Position numbers and translations under genes: made by a program
Part shown: in pieces, positions 16,240 through 23,944 of the stretch
Layout: each line of letters begins with the position of its first letter
How positions within the stretch are numbered: position 1 is the stretch's first letter
DNA from: JBBATK01 sp044228285
GTDB taxonomy: Bacteria; Bacteroidota; Ignavibacteria; Kapaibacteriales; NICIL-2
Direction: 5' to 3'
Length of the DNA: 64,000 nt
Assembly: GCA_044228285.1 (NCBI GenBank)
Contig: JBGAVD010000008.1
Span: 8,204-72,203 of the forward strand
Notes under the pieces: model-generated
The model's database searches: none
What the model saw: only the letters and a program-made list of their open reading frames with translations
What the model was told of the DNA's origin: nothing

Positions 16240-16704
16240 CTAGATTCTCATAATCTTCTCGATGATGGCGCTTGTGGATTTGCCGTCAACGAAAGGCAGA
16301 ATGCGGACCTCGCCACCATGTTCACGCACGAGAGGAGCACCTACTACAGTGTCTGGAGTATAGTCACCACCCTTTACCAAAATCGAAGGTAGGCAAGCCC
16401 TAATGAGTTCGAGAGGCGTTGCTTCATCAAAGAGGCAGACATAGTCTACACAGCGCAAAGCATCGAGTACATACGCACGATCGAGTTCATTGTTGATGGG
16501 GCGGGTGGGACCTTTGAGCGCTTTTACAGAAGCGTCGGTATTGAGTCCAATGACCAATAGATCCCCCAAGTCTCGTGCTTGCTTTAAATAGCTAACGTGA
16601 CCGCGATGAAGAATATCGAAGCAGCCATTCGTGAAAACCACGCGACGATGTTGTGCGCGAAACTCGGCACAGAGTGAGGTCAGTTGGGAACGGTCGACGA
16701 TCAT
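16240..16704 (-). CDS. rfaE2: D-glycero-beta-D-manno-heptose 1-phosphate adenylyltransferase
   Basis: 154 aa, a stand-alone cytidylyltransferase-fold domain equal to the C-terminal half of HldE. It transfers AMP to heptose-1-phosphate to give ADP-heptose for LPS inner core. Motifs: VVFTNGCFDILHRGHVSYLKQA (HxGH at 33-36), GLNTDASVKALKGPTRPINNELDRAYVLDAL, VDYVCLFDEATPLELI, LVKGGDYTPDTVVGAPLV and STSAIIEKI. The kinase half is not in the window and must be a separate gene. It is the last gene of the minus-strand fliW-csrA-response regulator cluster, 79 bases after the regulator, so cotranscription is possible but not shown. Confidence 0.95.
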   Translation of the reverse strand: MIVDRSQLTSLCAEFRAQHRRVVFTNGCFDILHRGHVSYLKQARDLGDLLVIGLNTDASVKALKGPTRPINNELDRAYVLDALRCVDYVCLFDEATPLELIRACLPSILVKGGDYTPDTVVGAPLVREHGGEVRILPFVDGKSTSAIIEKIMRI

Positions 16705-16783
16705 GAGTTCGAAGCGAAGCTGAGAAGAGATTCAGCGGGAAAATACAGCATGCTCGGCAAACACCGAGAAAGAAGGCGGTGTG

Positions 16784-17467
16784 TTAGCGATGATTTGAAC
16801 GTTTGAGCAATTCACGGAGCTCAGCGTCATCTGGAATCTCGGCAGCAGCGCGGCGTACACCTACATTGACACGACGGTGCGTCACAGTGAATTCAGGACT
16901 CAATGGACCTGCATTTGCAGAATCAAGTGCTGGAGAACTAACCGGGTTGACATGCACATTGTGCGGGGCATCCGGATGTTGAGAAGGAGTAGGGAGGTGC
17001 ACACCTTTCTCGCTGTTCAGCATCGTATCCAGGTCATCATCAGACACACGGAGGTTCAACTGCTCGACATCAGGCATTGCATCATGATGCAGCACACGAA
17101 CAAGTTTATCGTGGATCGAGGCTCTGGTAAAAGGCTTGTGAATGAAGCCGGCGGCGCCAGCGGCGACGGCTTGTCCAAGAGTCTTAGGATCAGGTGCAGC
17201 AGTAATAATGAGCACCGGTATGTGACTTGTGCACTTAATGCCCTTCAGCATGCGAAGCGTTTGCAAGCCATTAATCTCCGGCATCACGATATCGAGGATG
17301 ATTGCTTGCGGTTGTTGTTCAACGGCGAGAGCGATACCATCGAAGGCGTTTGAGGCAAAGCTTGGTTTGAGACCGTAGCTCATGAGGATTTTAGCCAGGA
17401 TGCGTTGCATCCAGGAGTTGTCATCCACAATGAGGATTGGTGCTGCTTCAGAGCTTTGCTGTGACAT
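16784..17467 (-). CDS. Response regulator, receiver domain with disordered tail
   Basis: 227 aa. The receiver domain fills residues 10-130: acidic pair Asp15/Asp16 (LIVDDNSW), phosphoacceptor Asp59 (ILDIVMPEING), Thr89 and Lys111 (GFIHKPFT). The remaining 100 residues are low-complexity (TPSQHPDAPHNVHVNPVSSP) and end in a basic amphipathic stretch, DDAELRELLKRSNHR, with no DNA-binding or enzyme domain. It probably signals by protein contact. No cognate kinase is nearby. It is 48 bases downstream of csrA, on the same strand, suggesting a link to CsrA-FliW post-transcriptional control. Confidence 0.9.
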   Translation of the reverse strand: MSQQSSEAAPILIVDDNSWMQRILAKILMSYGLKPSFASNAFDGIALAVEQQPQAIILDIVMPEINGLQTLRMLKGIKCTSHIPVLIITAAPDPKTLGQAVAAGAAGFIHKPFTRASIHDKLVRVLHHDAMPDVEQLNLRVSDDDLDTMLNSEKGVHLPTPSQHPDAPHNVHVNPVSSPALDSANAGPLSPEFTVTHRRVNVGVRRAAAEIPDDAELRELLKRSNHR

Positions 17468-17515
17468 AATATTCAGTTGAGAGAGTGCTGAGTGTTGGGG
17501 TCTGTATGACCTACA

Positions 17516-17833
17516 CTAGTTCGCGTTATCAGCCGACTTTGTACCGTTCTTGCGGTGACGCATACTGACAACAGTATCGATACCATCGCCAGAAGGCAGA
17601 GCAGCTGAGAGATCGAGCGAGCCGAAAGCGTCTTGCAGGGCTGCTGCATCGCTTTTCACAGCTTGCTTGTTCATCTCAATGATTTTGTCGTAGACTTCGC
17701 GACGGTGAACAGCGATGTTTTTTGGCGCTTCAATACCAACTCGAACGATACCCCGATCAAAACTGAGAATTGTCACAGTGATCGAATTACCAATGGTAAT
17801 GACTTCGCCTATTTTACGTGATAGTACCAGCAT
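17516..17833 (-). CDS. csrA: Carbon storage regulator CsrA, with C-terminal extension
   Basis: 105 aa; typical CsrA is about 60-75. Residues 1-60 are canonical: MLVLSRKIGEVITIG, VTILSFDRGIVRVGIEAPKNI, and RNA-contacting AVHRREVYDKI with Arg44. It binds GGA motifs in mRNA leaders to control translation. Residues about 61-105 (QAVKSDAAALQDAFGSLDLS and a basic tail RHRKNGTKSADNAN) are extra and could be the surface regulated by FliW, encoded 15 bases upstream. The Shine-Dalgarno region reads AAGGAAAGGATTCATCT before ATG 17833, with two GGA motifs, which would fit autoregulation. Confidence 0.95.
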   Translation of the reverse strand: MLVLSRKIGEVITIGNSITVTILSFDRGIVRVGIEAPKNIAVHRREVYDKIIEMNKQAVKSDAAALQDAFGSLDLSAALPSGDGIDTVVSMRHRKNGTKSADNAN

Positions 17834-17848
17834 AGATGAATCCTTTCC

Positions 17849-18283
17849 TTATGCTCTCGTTTGTTTTCCAAGTGGTTGATTAGGCAGATATCTGTCGGAC
17901 GACAGGATAATCTGCTTTCCTGTCTGGTCATTACAATCCAAAATGACTGGTGCTTTCATGTTAACGGTCATACCTGCGTGAGCAAGGGTTACTATCACAA
18001 GAGTAGAAAAGCGATCTTGATCCAGATAGTCTTTGCCAGCTGAGTATTGAGCGTCGATGAAGACAGGGCTAATAACGGGGAATCCGATTTCGGGTTGCTC
18101 GATGCTAATCAGCCATTGCAGTGGAGCTGAGTTTTCGTCGGCAATAAGTACGTATTCGTGCAGGTCTTCAAAGCCTAGAAGGCCGTCGGCGAAGCGGAAA
18201 ATGTGCTGCGGCTCTACGTGCAGGTCACCGAATTGACCTGTTTTGACAATCCTCACGTCCATGTGTTCTTCTTGCAACACCAT
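17849..18283 (-). CDS. fliW: Flagellar assembly factor-like CsrA antagonist FliW
   Basis: 144 aa. FliW binds CsrA allosterically and, in flagellates, flagellin. Motifs: DVRIVKTGQFGDLHVEPQHIFRFADGLLGFEDLHEYVLI, PLQWLISIEQPEIGFPVISPVF, FSTLVIVTLAHAGMTVNMKAPVILD and ILSSDRYLPNQPLG, all diagnostic of PF02623. No flagellar gene occurs in the window, so its partner here may be something other than flagellin. It is the first gene of fliW-csrA-regulator. The leader GAAAGGATTCACCA before ATG 18283 nearly copies the csrA leader. A second ATG at codon 8 is possible. Confidence 0.93.
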   Translation of the reverse strand: MVLQEEHMDVRIVKTGQFGDLHVEPQHIFRFADGLLGFEDLHEYVLIADENSAPLQWLISIEQPEIGFPVISPVFIDAQYSAGKDYLDQDRFSTLVIVTLAHAGMTVNMKAPVILDCNDQTGKQIILSSDRYLPNQPLGKQTRA

Positions 18284-18537
18284 TGGTGAATCCTTTCTGT
18301 ATCAGATTTAAACTAAACCTGTTGCGATAATGTTCCATCGGCACTGTTTTGAGTTTCAAGCTCAAGGTCTGTAAGACCAGGGTCATCGTGACCCTTTGAA
18401 CTGCGTCATTCCTTAACGCTGAACAGTACAGTGACTACTTTCGCTGAAATATCGGCCAAGGTGCTTGAAACTGTAAAAAAGTGTGGGCGGTTTCAAGTGT
18501 CGCCGTAAGTTGTCTAAGAATCAGCGTTTTTCGTCCA

Positions 18538-20151
18538 ATGCTCCGTCTTTCCCTCTTCCTCATAAGTCTTTTTTCTATCTGCATGGCTGCGCCATTGCAG
18601 GCTCAGCGCCATATACGGAACATTTACTTCGAGAAACTCGATGTCTTTGATTCGACGCAAAAAGACTGGTTTTTCGCTGCAAAAACGGTCAATTCCTTGC
18701 ATACCCAAACCCGTGATTACGTTATTGAAGACGAGCTGTTGTTTCATGAAGGCGATACGCTGAATGAGGATGCTCTCGACGAGACAGAGCGAAATCTGCG
18801 GCGGACTTTACTCTTCACGAGAGTAAGCATTCGAACGGAGGACGTGGGTGATGACATGGTTGATGTGGTTGTTGTAACTCAGGACAAATGGTCGACCATG
18901 GGTGAGTTCCTCTTTGGAACGGGTGGCGGTGCCACCACCTACGGGGCATCCGTGCGCGAGGAAAACCTGGCTGGCAGCGGCATTTTGCTTGGAGGTTCTG
19001 CCTTGCACCGTACGGAGAACAATATCGGGTGGCAGGGTTACCTGAATGTGAATGCACGACGAGCATTACGAAGCAGCATCAACCTCAATATGCAGGTACT
19101 GTCAAATCGTTTGCGAACAGTACAGCAATTCTCGCTTGAAAAGCCCTTTTTGACCTTGAATTCGCGCCAAGCTTACTCGCTTGTACTTCAGAACTCATAC
19201 GGCGACGACTTCTATTACAATGACGGACTACAAGCTGTTCTCCTTCCTTACCACACCAGGCGTGTAGGTGCGCTGTTGGCTGGTTCATCGGGTGGACGAG
19301 ATCGCTATTTTTGGTCTTTCTATGCCTCAGTTGAAGACGTTCAACGTTTGAAACCAGAGTTTCGTCAGGCTTTTGACAATAGCGGTAGACTTTTGTTCTC
19401 TTTGGGTTCATTAAAGCAGGACTTCATCCAGCCGGTCAATGTAGATGGCTATGAGACCAAGGACATAGCGGTTGGAGCGTGGGGTCAGGCCGTGTTCGGT
19501 TATATCTTTCCAATGAAGGGTGGCGAGCGCTTAACCTATGTAGGAGCGCGTGCCGAGCAGTCGGGTCGTTTCGCTGAAGAACGTCTGTACCTTTATGGTA
19601 GCGTAGAAGCTTCTTCAGCCTTCGGAAGTAGTCAAGGCAGGTATACCTATGTTGAAAGCAACGGTTTGGCGCACTATCGTTTGTCGTCGGAACTTGTCTT
19701 TGCCACACGATTTCGTCAGCAAACCGCTTGGAATTGGTCTGCTTTCCGACAATTGATCCTCGACAACGACGGCGGGCTGCGCGGCTATCCTTTGAACGAG
19801 TTGTCGGGCGACAATCGCATCCTCACCAACACAGAGATTCGTTTCTTTCCAAAATGGGACTTCTGGATCTTTCGTTTAGGTGCGGCAGCATTTTATGATG
19901 GAGGAATGGTCTGGAATCAGAGTCAGAATCTTGGTCAAACAAGAATGCACCATGCCGTCGGCTTTGGATTGCGCATTTTCAATCTCAAAACTTCAGGCTC
20001 TGCAGCCATCTTCCGCATCGACTTCGCCTATAACGTCGATCAAGGACGCTTCGCTGGAATCATCTTTACCTCAGACCAATTGTTCTCTGCGTTTGGGTCG
20101 CATACTTATAAAGCGCCTTACCTTGGTGGGGTGGGGATTGATGTGGAGTAG
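18538..20151 (+). CDS. BamA/TamA-like outer membrane protein
   Basis: 537 aa from ATG 18538. A signal peptide ends near CMAAPLQAQ (about 20). Residues 20-110 are POTRA-like: HIRNIYFEKLDVFD, YVIEDELLFHEGDTLNEDALDETERNLRRTLLFTRVSI, VDVVVVTQDKWS. The remainder is a beta-barrel with alternating aromatic strands, a characteristic gly-rich turn (GSGILLGGSALHR), LRGYPLNELSGDNRILTNTEIRF (the Omp85 L6-like VRGY/F motif region) and FYDGGMVW. One POTRA and a 16-strand barrel would make it a patatin-like or TamA-type Omp85 member, not core BamA. The last residues, GGVGIDVE, do not end in aromatic F. Confidence 0.8.
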   Translation: MLRLSLFLISLFSICMAAPLQAQRHIRNIYFEKLDVFDSTQKDWFFAAKTVNSLHTQTRDYVIEDELLFHEGDTLNEDALDETERNLRRTLLFTRVSIRTEDVGDDMVDVVVVTQDKWSTMGEFLFGTGGGATTYGASVREENLAGSGILLGGSALHRTENNIGWQGYLNVNARRALRSSINLNMQVLSNRLRTVQQFSLEKPFLTLNSRQAYSLVLQNSYGDDFYYNDGLQAVLLPYHTRRVGALLAGSSGGRDRYFWSFYASVEDVQRLKPEFRQAFDNSGRLLFSLGSLKQDFIQPVNVDGYETKDIAVGAWGQAVFGYIFPMKGGERLTYVGARAEQSGRFAEERLYLYGSVEASSAFGSSQGRYTYVESNGLAHYRLSSELVFATRFRQQTAWNWSAFRQLILDNDGGLRGYPLNELSGDNRILTNTEIRFFPKWDFWIFRLGAAAFYDGGMVWNQSQNLGQTRMHHAVGFGLRIFNLKTSGSAAIFRIDFAYNVDQGRFAGIIFTSDQLFSAFGSHTYKAPYLGGVGIDVE

Positions 20152-20445
20152 GGGGTATTATTTAGCACCTATCAAGGAACAGAGCCTCTATTCAGTTAAT
20201 CCGATTACTACGGTGACTGAATTAATGTAACCACCTCCTTACACCAACATAAGACAACAGTAAAAAGCACATATGCGACGTTGACGCTGTATATATCGCA
20301 CAAGTCAAAAGGTGCGAAATGATCACCATTTCCTTTGATCTCCTTCCCAACTCACCCGCTCTTCGCCAGTACCGATTTATGTATTCAGGCATTTAAACAA
20401 CAAACTGGAATATGGTAAAATAGAGTACTAATGAAGTAACGATCC
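20152..20445. other. Gene-free stretch before the LuxR-like gene
   Basis: No credible coding frame. The region is AT-rich toward its 3' end (ACTGGAATATGGTAAAATAG near 20404-20423), where a promoter for the following regulator is likely, but I cannot fix its elements. A leader hairpin begins at 20446. Confidence 0.5.
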
Positions 20446-20506
20446 CCTCAAGCATCGCTCTAATTTCGCTGAAATTAGTTCAATGAGCGTGTGTATTGAC
20501 TTGAGG
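20446..20506 (+). promoter_or_regulatory. Nested leader hairpin that buries the ribosome-binding site
   Basis: Three nested arms precede the regulator's start codon. CCTCAAG (20446-20452) pairs with CTTGAGG (20500-20506). CGCTC (20456-20460) pairs with GAGCG (20485-20489). TAATTTC (20461-20467) pairs with GAAATTA (20471-20477) around GCT. The Shine-Dalgarno-like GAGGAG (20503-20508) overlaps the outer 3' arm, so the fold could block translation of the gene starting at 20512. A second SD-like GGAGG (20514-20518) precedes an in-frame TTG at 20527. Confidence 0.6.
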
Positions 20507-20511
20507 AGAGT

Positions 20512-20970
20512 ATGGAGGACAGTGTATTGAACACCGAGGCAGCTTCGCCGGAAGCAGGCACTACGGTGAATGACTTCATTCGATGTCTGGAAAAGCGTCT
20601 CGACCAGATACTACCCCTCGCGAGCGGAGATGTTCAGCAGGGCTTGCTAGCAATACGCAATCAATTGATTCTGCTATCACCTCTACTCAACAGTGGTGAT
20701 GTGCCTGCAAAGAATTGGCTTCCTTTAGCCGACTCAAAACTTGTTTCGAAACTCCATGCGCGTTGTCCTGAGCTAAGTCTTACAGAACTCAAAGTCTGCG
20801 TCCTCTTAGAACATCAACTCTGCACCAAAGAGATTGCGAAAATGCTCTGTCTTTCCCAGAGGAGCGTTGAGAATCACCGTTACCGAGTTCGAAAAAAGCT
20901 TGGAATACAACGTGGCGCACGTGTAGAGTCCTATTTGCGCGGCTACGTTCTCACAGAGCTTCCAAGCTAA
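20512..20970 (+). CDS. Short LuxR/GerE-type HTH protein
   Basis: 152 aa. The C-terminal helix-turn-helix reads LSLTELKVCVLLEHQLCTKEIAKMLCLSQRSVENHRYRVRKKLGI (about 87-131), a clear GerE-like fold. The N-terminal 75 residues are helical and show no sensor domain. It is very like the HTH ends of the large TPR regulators at 21595 and 61740 but lacks the TPR part, as if it were a detached effector half. It is preceded by the nested hairpin at 20446-20506. An alternative TTG start is at 20527. It likely binds DNA; targets are unknown. Confidence 0.8.
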   Translation: MEDSVLNTEAASPEAGTTVNDFIRCLEKRLDQILPLASGDVQQGLLAIRNQLILLSPLLNSGDVPAKNWLPLADSKLVSKLHARCPELSLTELKVCVLLEHQLCTKEIAKMLCLSQRSVENHRYRVRKKLGIQRGARVESYLRGYVLTELPS

Positions 20971-21132
20971 TCGTTGACCTTAGTTCAATATGTGAAGAGT
21001 GCACAACGGCGAGTATTCACTTGCAATCGGTTAGATCAAGATTCGCGAGTCACTTCGGGTTGAAAGAGGTGTATTCTCGTCACTACGGGGTACTCCAAGA
21101 ACTGTGGTAATTTATAGGATAAGTTCATAGAA

Positions 21133-21582
21133 ATGTCTTTGTTTCAACATAATCGAGTAGAGTCAATGGCTTTTCAAGATGCAGTGTTCTATCAAGTGTT
21201 TTGCATGGTGGGTGAAGAACAGAAGTTTCTCCATGGTGTAGTTGGAGATCCTCTCATGCTTCGCTCAGAAATAGTTGGTTCAGAGTATCAATCGTGGCTG
21301 TTCTCCACAGTGGATGCTCCAAGTAATCTCCGGTATCTATTTAATGCGGTTTTTCACTTTCTAGGTCGTGAGAATCTATCAACACCTGTGATAACAACTC
21401 GCGAAGCAGTTGGAGCTAACAAGAGTTTGTTGCAGTGGACAATTGAAGAACTAAGTAACGGCACTCAAATTCGTATTAAACACGGAAATCAATATCTTCG
21501 TCCAAACACGAATGGGACTGGTGTAGAACTCTCCTTTTCAGACTACGTATGGGAAGCTGTTTTCGCGAACACGATCCCTTAG
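21133..21582 (+). CDS. Hypothetical protein, possibly beta-trefoil
   Basis: 149 aa, no signal peptide. I do not recognise a named family. It has repeated elements reminiscent of beta-trefoil (ricin- or fascin-like) proteins: EEQKFLHGVVGDPLMLRSEIVGSEYQSWLF near the start, and GTQIRIKHGNQYLRPNTNGTGVEL then YVWEAVF near the end, with the pattern G-x-YL...V-L...W. It is 12 bases upstream of the TPR-LuxR regulator gene and follows the short LuxR gene, so the three may form one regulatory unit, with this protein as a possible ligand-binding partner. Function is inference. Confidence 0.55.
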   Translation: MSLFQHNRVESMAFQDAVFYQVFCMVGEEQKFLHGVVGDPLMLRSEIVGSEYQSWLFSTVDAPSNLRYLFNAVFHFLGRENLSTPVITTREAVGANKSLLQWTIEELSNGTQIRIKHGNQYLRPNTNGTGVELSFSDYVWEAVFANTIP

Positions 21583-21594
21583 ATATAATGAAGC

Positions 21595-23280
21595 TTGGCT
21601 AAAGAATACACATTGAGCACTAAGTCCATAGTAAAGTCTCTTCAAGAGCTGTACGCCCAGCTCCGAGTAATAGCTGTGCCTGAGCTCGTTCGTCAAATGA
21701 AGGATATTGAGAGACGTTACGAGAATATAGTAGCGAAAGAATCAGGCAAGGACAACCGCCGCGAACTTGACTACTGTCGGATGGAACTACTCCGCGTCAA
21801 GTGTCTGATTCTTTCACGCTCAGGTACCTTTCTCGATATGAAAGATCCTTCAGATGAACTCATTGAACTATCGAAGAAGTATGTCGATGAGAAGTACTCA
21901 GCAAATGCTCTCTTTCTCAGGTCAAGAGTTCGGGTTGCGCAAGCGAATTATACTGATGCCGAAAAGTGTCTGCTTGAAGCCATTGACAAATTCGCAGGAC
22001 TCGGTGAGTGGTTCATGCTCGGTTGTTGCTACAATGAGATAGCAAAGCTGTATAATTTCAGCTTGCACCGCTATGATCTCGCATTACGGTATTTCTTAGA
22101 GCTTGATAGCTTAGCTGCCGCACGGAGCGATGTTGCACTCCTACAGAACTCAGCTTTACTCGGACTACACGTCGTCTACTTCCGTCTCGAGGATATGGTA
22201 GAAGCGCGAAAAGCGCTCGACAAGGCAGCCCGCGTCATCGATGAGAATCCAGATTACTACAGCCAGGTCGTCCTTCATAACAGTTACTCGCTTCTTGCAC
22301 GTCGAGAGTCCAAACACGACGAGAGTATAGAGCATCTGTTGAAAGCAAAGTTTCTTTCAACCGAGTACAAAGATTATTCTCTGCTAAGTAGCATCCTCCT
22401 TTCACTCGGTCATGCATACTTTGAGCTGGAACGATTTGATGAATTAGCAACAGTGCTCGATGAAGCCGAGCAATTAGCACGATCCTATAATCAACATGAG
22501 CAGTTGGCAAGTACGCACTTGCTGAAAGCATCGATGCTGTCATCGAAACGCAATAGTAATTATGATCCCTCATTGGCAGCAGAGCACTTCCGTATAAGTA
22601 TAGCTCTGGCTGAAGAGCATGCGCTCATACACTTTCAAAGTGAAGCGCTCAAAGAATTCGTACTCTTCCATAAGCAACTTGGCAATTGGAGGGAAGCCTT
22701 AGAGCACCTTGAGAAGGCCACTATGCTCTATGAGCAAGTGTTCGCCGAAGACCGACGCAAGCAAATCAATGAATTAGAAACGGGATACCAGCTGCGCCTC
22801 AAAGAGCAAGAAGCACAGATCCTGGCATTGGAGAAACAACAGCTCCAGCAGCAAGCGGAGCATCTGCAAGTACAACTCACTATGAAGACCCAAGCCATGG
22901 TTGAACAGATGAAAGCGATCCAAGCTCTGCGTAACGGCATTCTTGAGAGCACCAAGCACTTGAATACTGCAGAAGAGTTGTTGCGCCAGGTTCGTAGTAT
23001 CCTCAACGACTCCCCTCTCATGCGACAAGACTGGGACGCATTTCTCGAAACCTTCAGTCAAGTACACCCAACCTTCAGTCGTGACCTTCTCGCTCGCTTC
23101 CCAGATCTAACGAAGATGGAAGTTCGAATTTGCCTGCTCATTCGAGCTGATCTAAACTCTGAACAGGTTGCTGACCTGCTCTCTCTCTCAGTAAGAAACA
23201 TTGAAAATCATCGCTATCGCCTGCGCAAGAAAATGGGGTTGCAACGCGGCGATAGTTTGGAAACGGCGTTAAATTTCTAA
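21595..23280 (+). CDS. TPR-coiled-coil regulator with C-terminal LuxR-type HTH
   Basis: 561 aa. Residues 100-385 are tetratricopeptide repeats (ANALFLRSRVRVAQANYTDAEKCLLEA; NEIAKLYNFSLHRYDLALRYFLE; LLSLGHAYFELERFDELATVLDEA; REALEHLEKATMLYEQ). Residues 390-445 are a coiled coil (QLRLKEQEAQILALEKQQLQ). The end is a GerE-like HTH, LTKMEVRICLLIRADLNSEQVADLL then ENHRYRLRKKMGLQRG. No membrane segment or signal, so it is cytoplasmic. The domain order matches the protein at 61740. The start is TTG 21595; the ATG at 21588 is out of frame and stops after four codons. Confidence 0.85.
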   Translation: MAKEYTLSTKSIVKSLQELYAQLRVIAVPELVRQMKDIERRYENIVAKESGKDNRRELDYCRMELLRVKCLILSRSGTFLDMKDPSDELIELSKKYVDEKYSANALFLRSRVRVAQANYTDAEKCLLEAIDKFAGLGEWFMLGCCYNEIAKLYNFSLHRYDLALRYFLELDSLAAARSDVALLQNSALLGLHVVYFRLEDMVEARKALDKAARVIDENPDYYSQVVLHNSYSLLARRESKHDESIEHLLKAKFLSTEYKDYSLLSSILLSLGHAYFELERFDELATVLDEAEQLARSYNQHEQLASTHLLKASMLSSKRNSNYDPSLAAEHFRISIALAEEHALIHFQSEALKEFVLFHKQLGNWREALEHLEKATMLYEQVFAEDRRKQINELETGYQLRLKEQEAQILALEKQQLQQQAEHLQVQLTMKTQAMVEQMKAIQALRNGILESTKHLNTAEELLRQVRSILNDSPLMRQDWDAFLETFSQVHPTFSRDLLARFPDLTKMEVRICLLIRADLNSEQVADLLSLSVRNIENHRYRLRKKMGLQRGDSLETALNF

Positions 23281-23559
23281 AGCATTGAGTTCAGCGGACT
23301 TCAGTCAAACTTCATGGAAACTTCGCTCAACCTACACCCGCTCAAAGGCTACATATACTACTCAGTGACATACCACACCATACGTTTTGGTCGTGACAAC
23401 TGTATCGTTGACGGTCGCTCGCTGAGCTGCCACGCCACAGTATGTTATACTCTCCTAACACTCCCGATACGCTTCCTAATGAGCAGAAGGTGATGTGAGA
23501 AATGCGTATTTTTGATCGGTTGTTCTTATTCCTTTTACAAACTCTAAGTGGTGAAAAAC

Positions 23560-23787
23560 ATGGATGAAATGATTCAATTGATCTGCGATAAAACAGGCCT
23601 TTCTGCTGAGCAAGCACGCGGTGCTGCTGATACGGTGGTTGGTTTCTTGAAAGACAAGTTACCTAGCGGTATGGGTGAGCAGCTCGACTCTCTTATCAAC
23701 GGCGGTAGCCTTGGCTCGCTTGGTGATTTGGCTCAGAACTTACCAGGTGGATTGGGTGATAAAATTGGCGGTATGCTTGGCTCATAG
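23560..23787 (+). CDS. Small helical protein, DUF2267-like
   Basis: 75 aa from ATG 23560 (GTG 23548 in the same frame is an alternative). The sequence MDEMIQLICDKTGLSAEQAR, then DTVVGFLKDKLPSGMGEQL, ends in a Gly/Leu-rich tail GGSLGSLGDLAQNLPGGLGD. The opening resembles small proteins annotated DUF2267 or DUF2780 (a helical IxxKTGLSxEQA motif), which are uncharacterised. There is no signal peptide. A strong bidirectional terminator follows 64 bases later, so it is probably monocistronic. An AT-rich box TATTTTTG at 23507-23514 matches the Bacteroidota -7 consensus TAnnTTTG. Confidence 0.75.
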   Translation: MDEMIQLICDKTGLSAEQARGAADTVVGFLKDKLPSGMGEQLDSLINGGSLGSLGDLAQNLPGGLGDKIGGMLGS

Positions 23788-23851
23788 TTCTACGAAGGCG
23801 TATCTGTCGTCGTAACAACTCCGTGCACAGCAAGGCTGTATACAAAAAAAT

Positions 23852-23884
23852 AAAGAGGTCTGGATTTCAATCCAAGACCTCTTT
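23852..23884. terminator. Bidirectional rho-independent terminator
   Basis: AAAGAGGTCT (23852-23861) pairs with AGACCTCTTT (23875-23884), extended by GGAT/ATCC with one bulged A. An A-run precedes it (TACAAAAAAA) and GATTTT follows, so it can serve the small plus-strand gene and the convergent T9SS gene. Confidence 0.88.
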
Positions 23885-23944
23885 GATTTTAGTGTCATTT
23901 GAACACGAGCTCTCTGCTCGTCCTTCGCAAATGATGCATAACTA

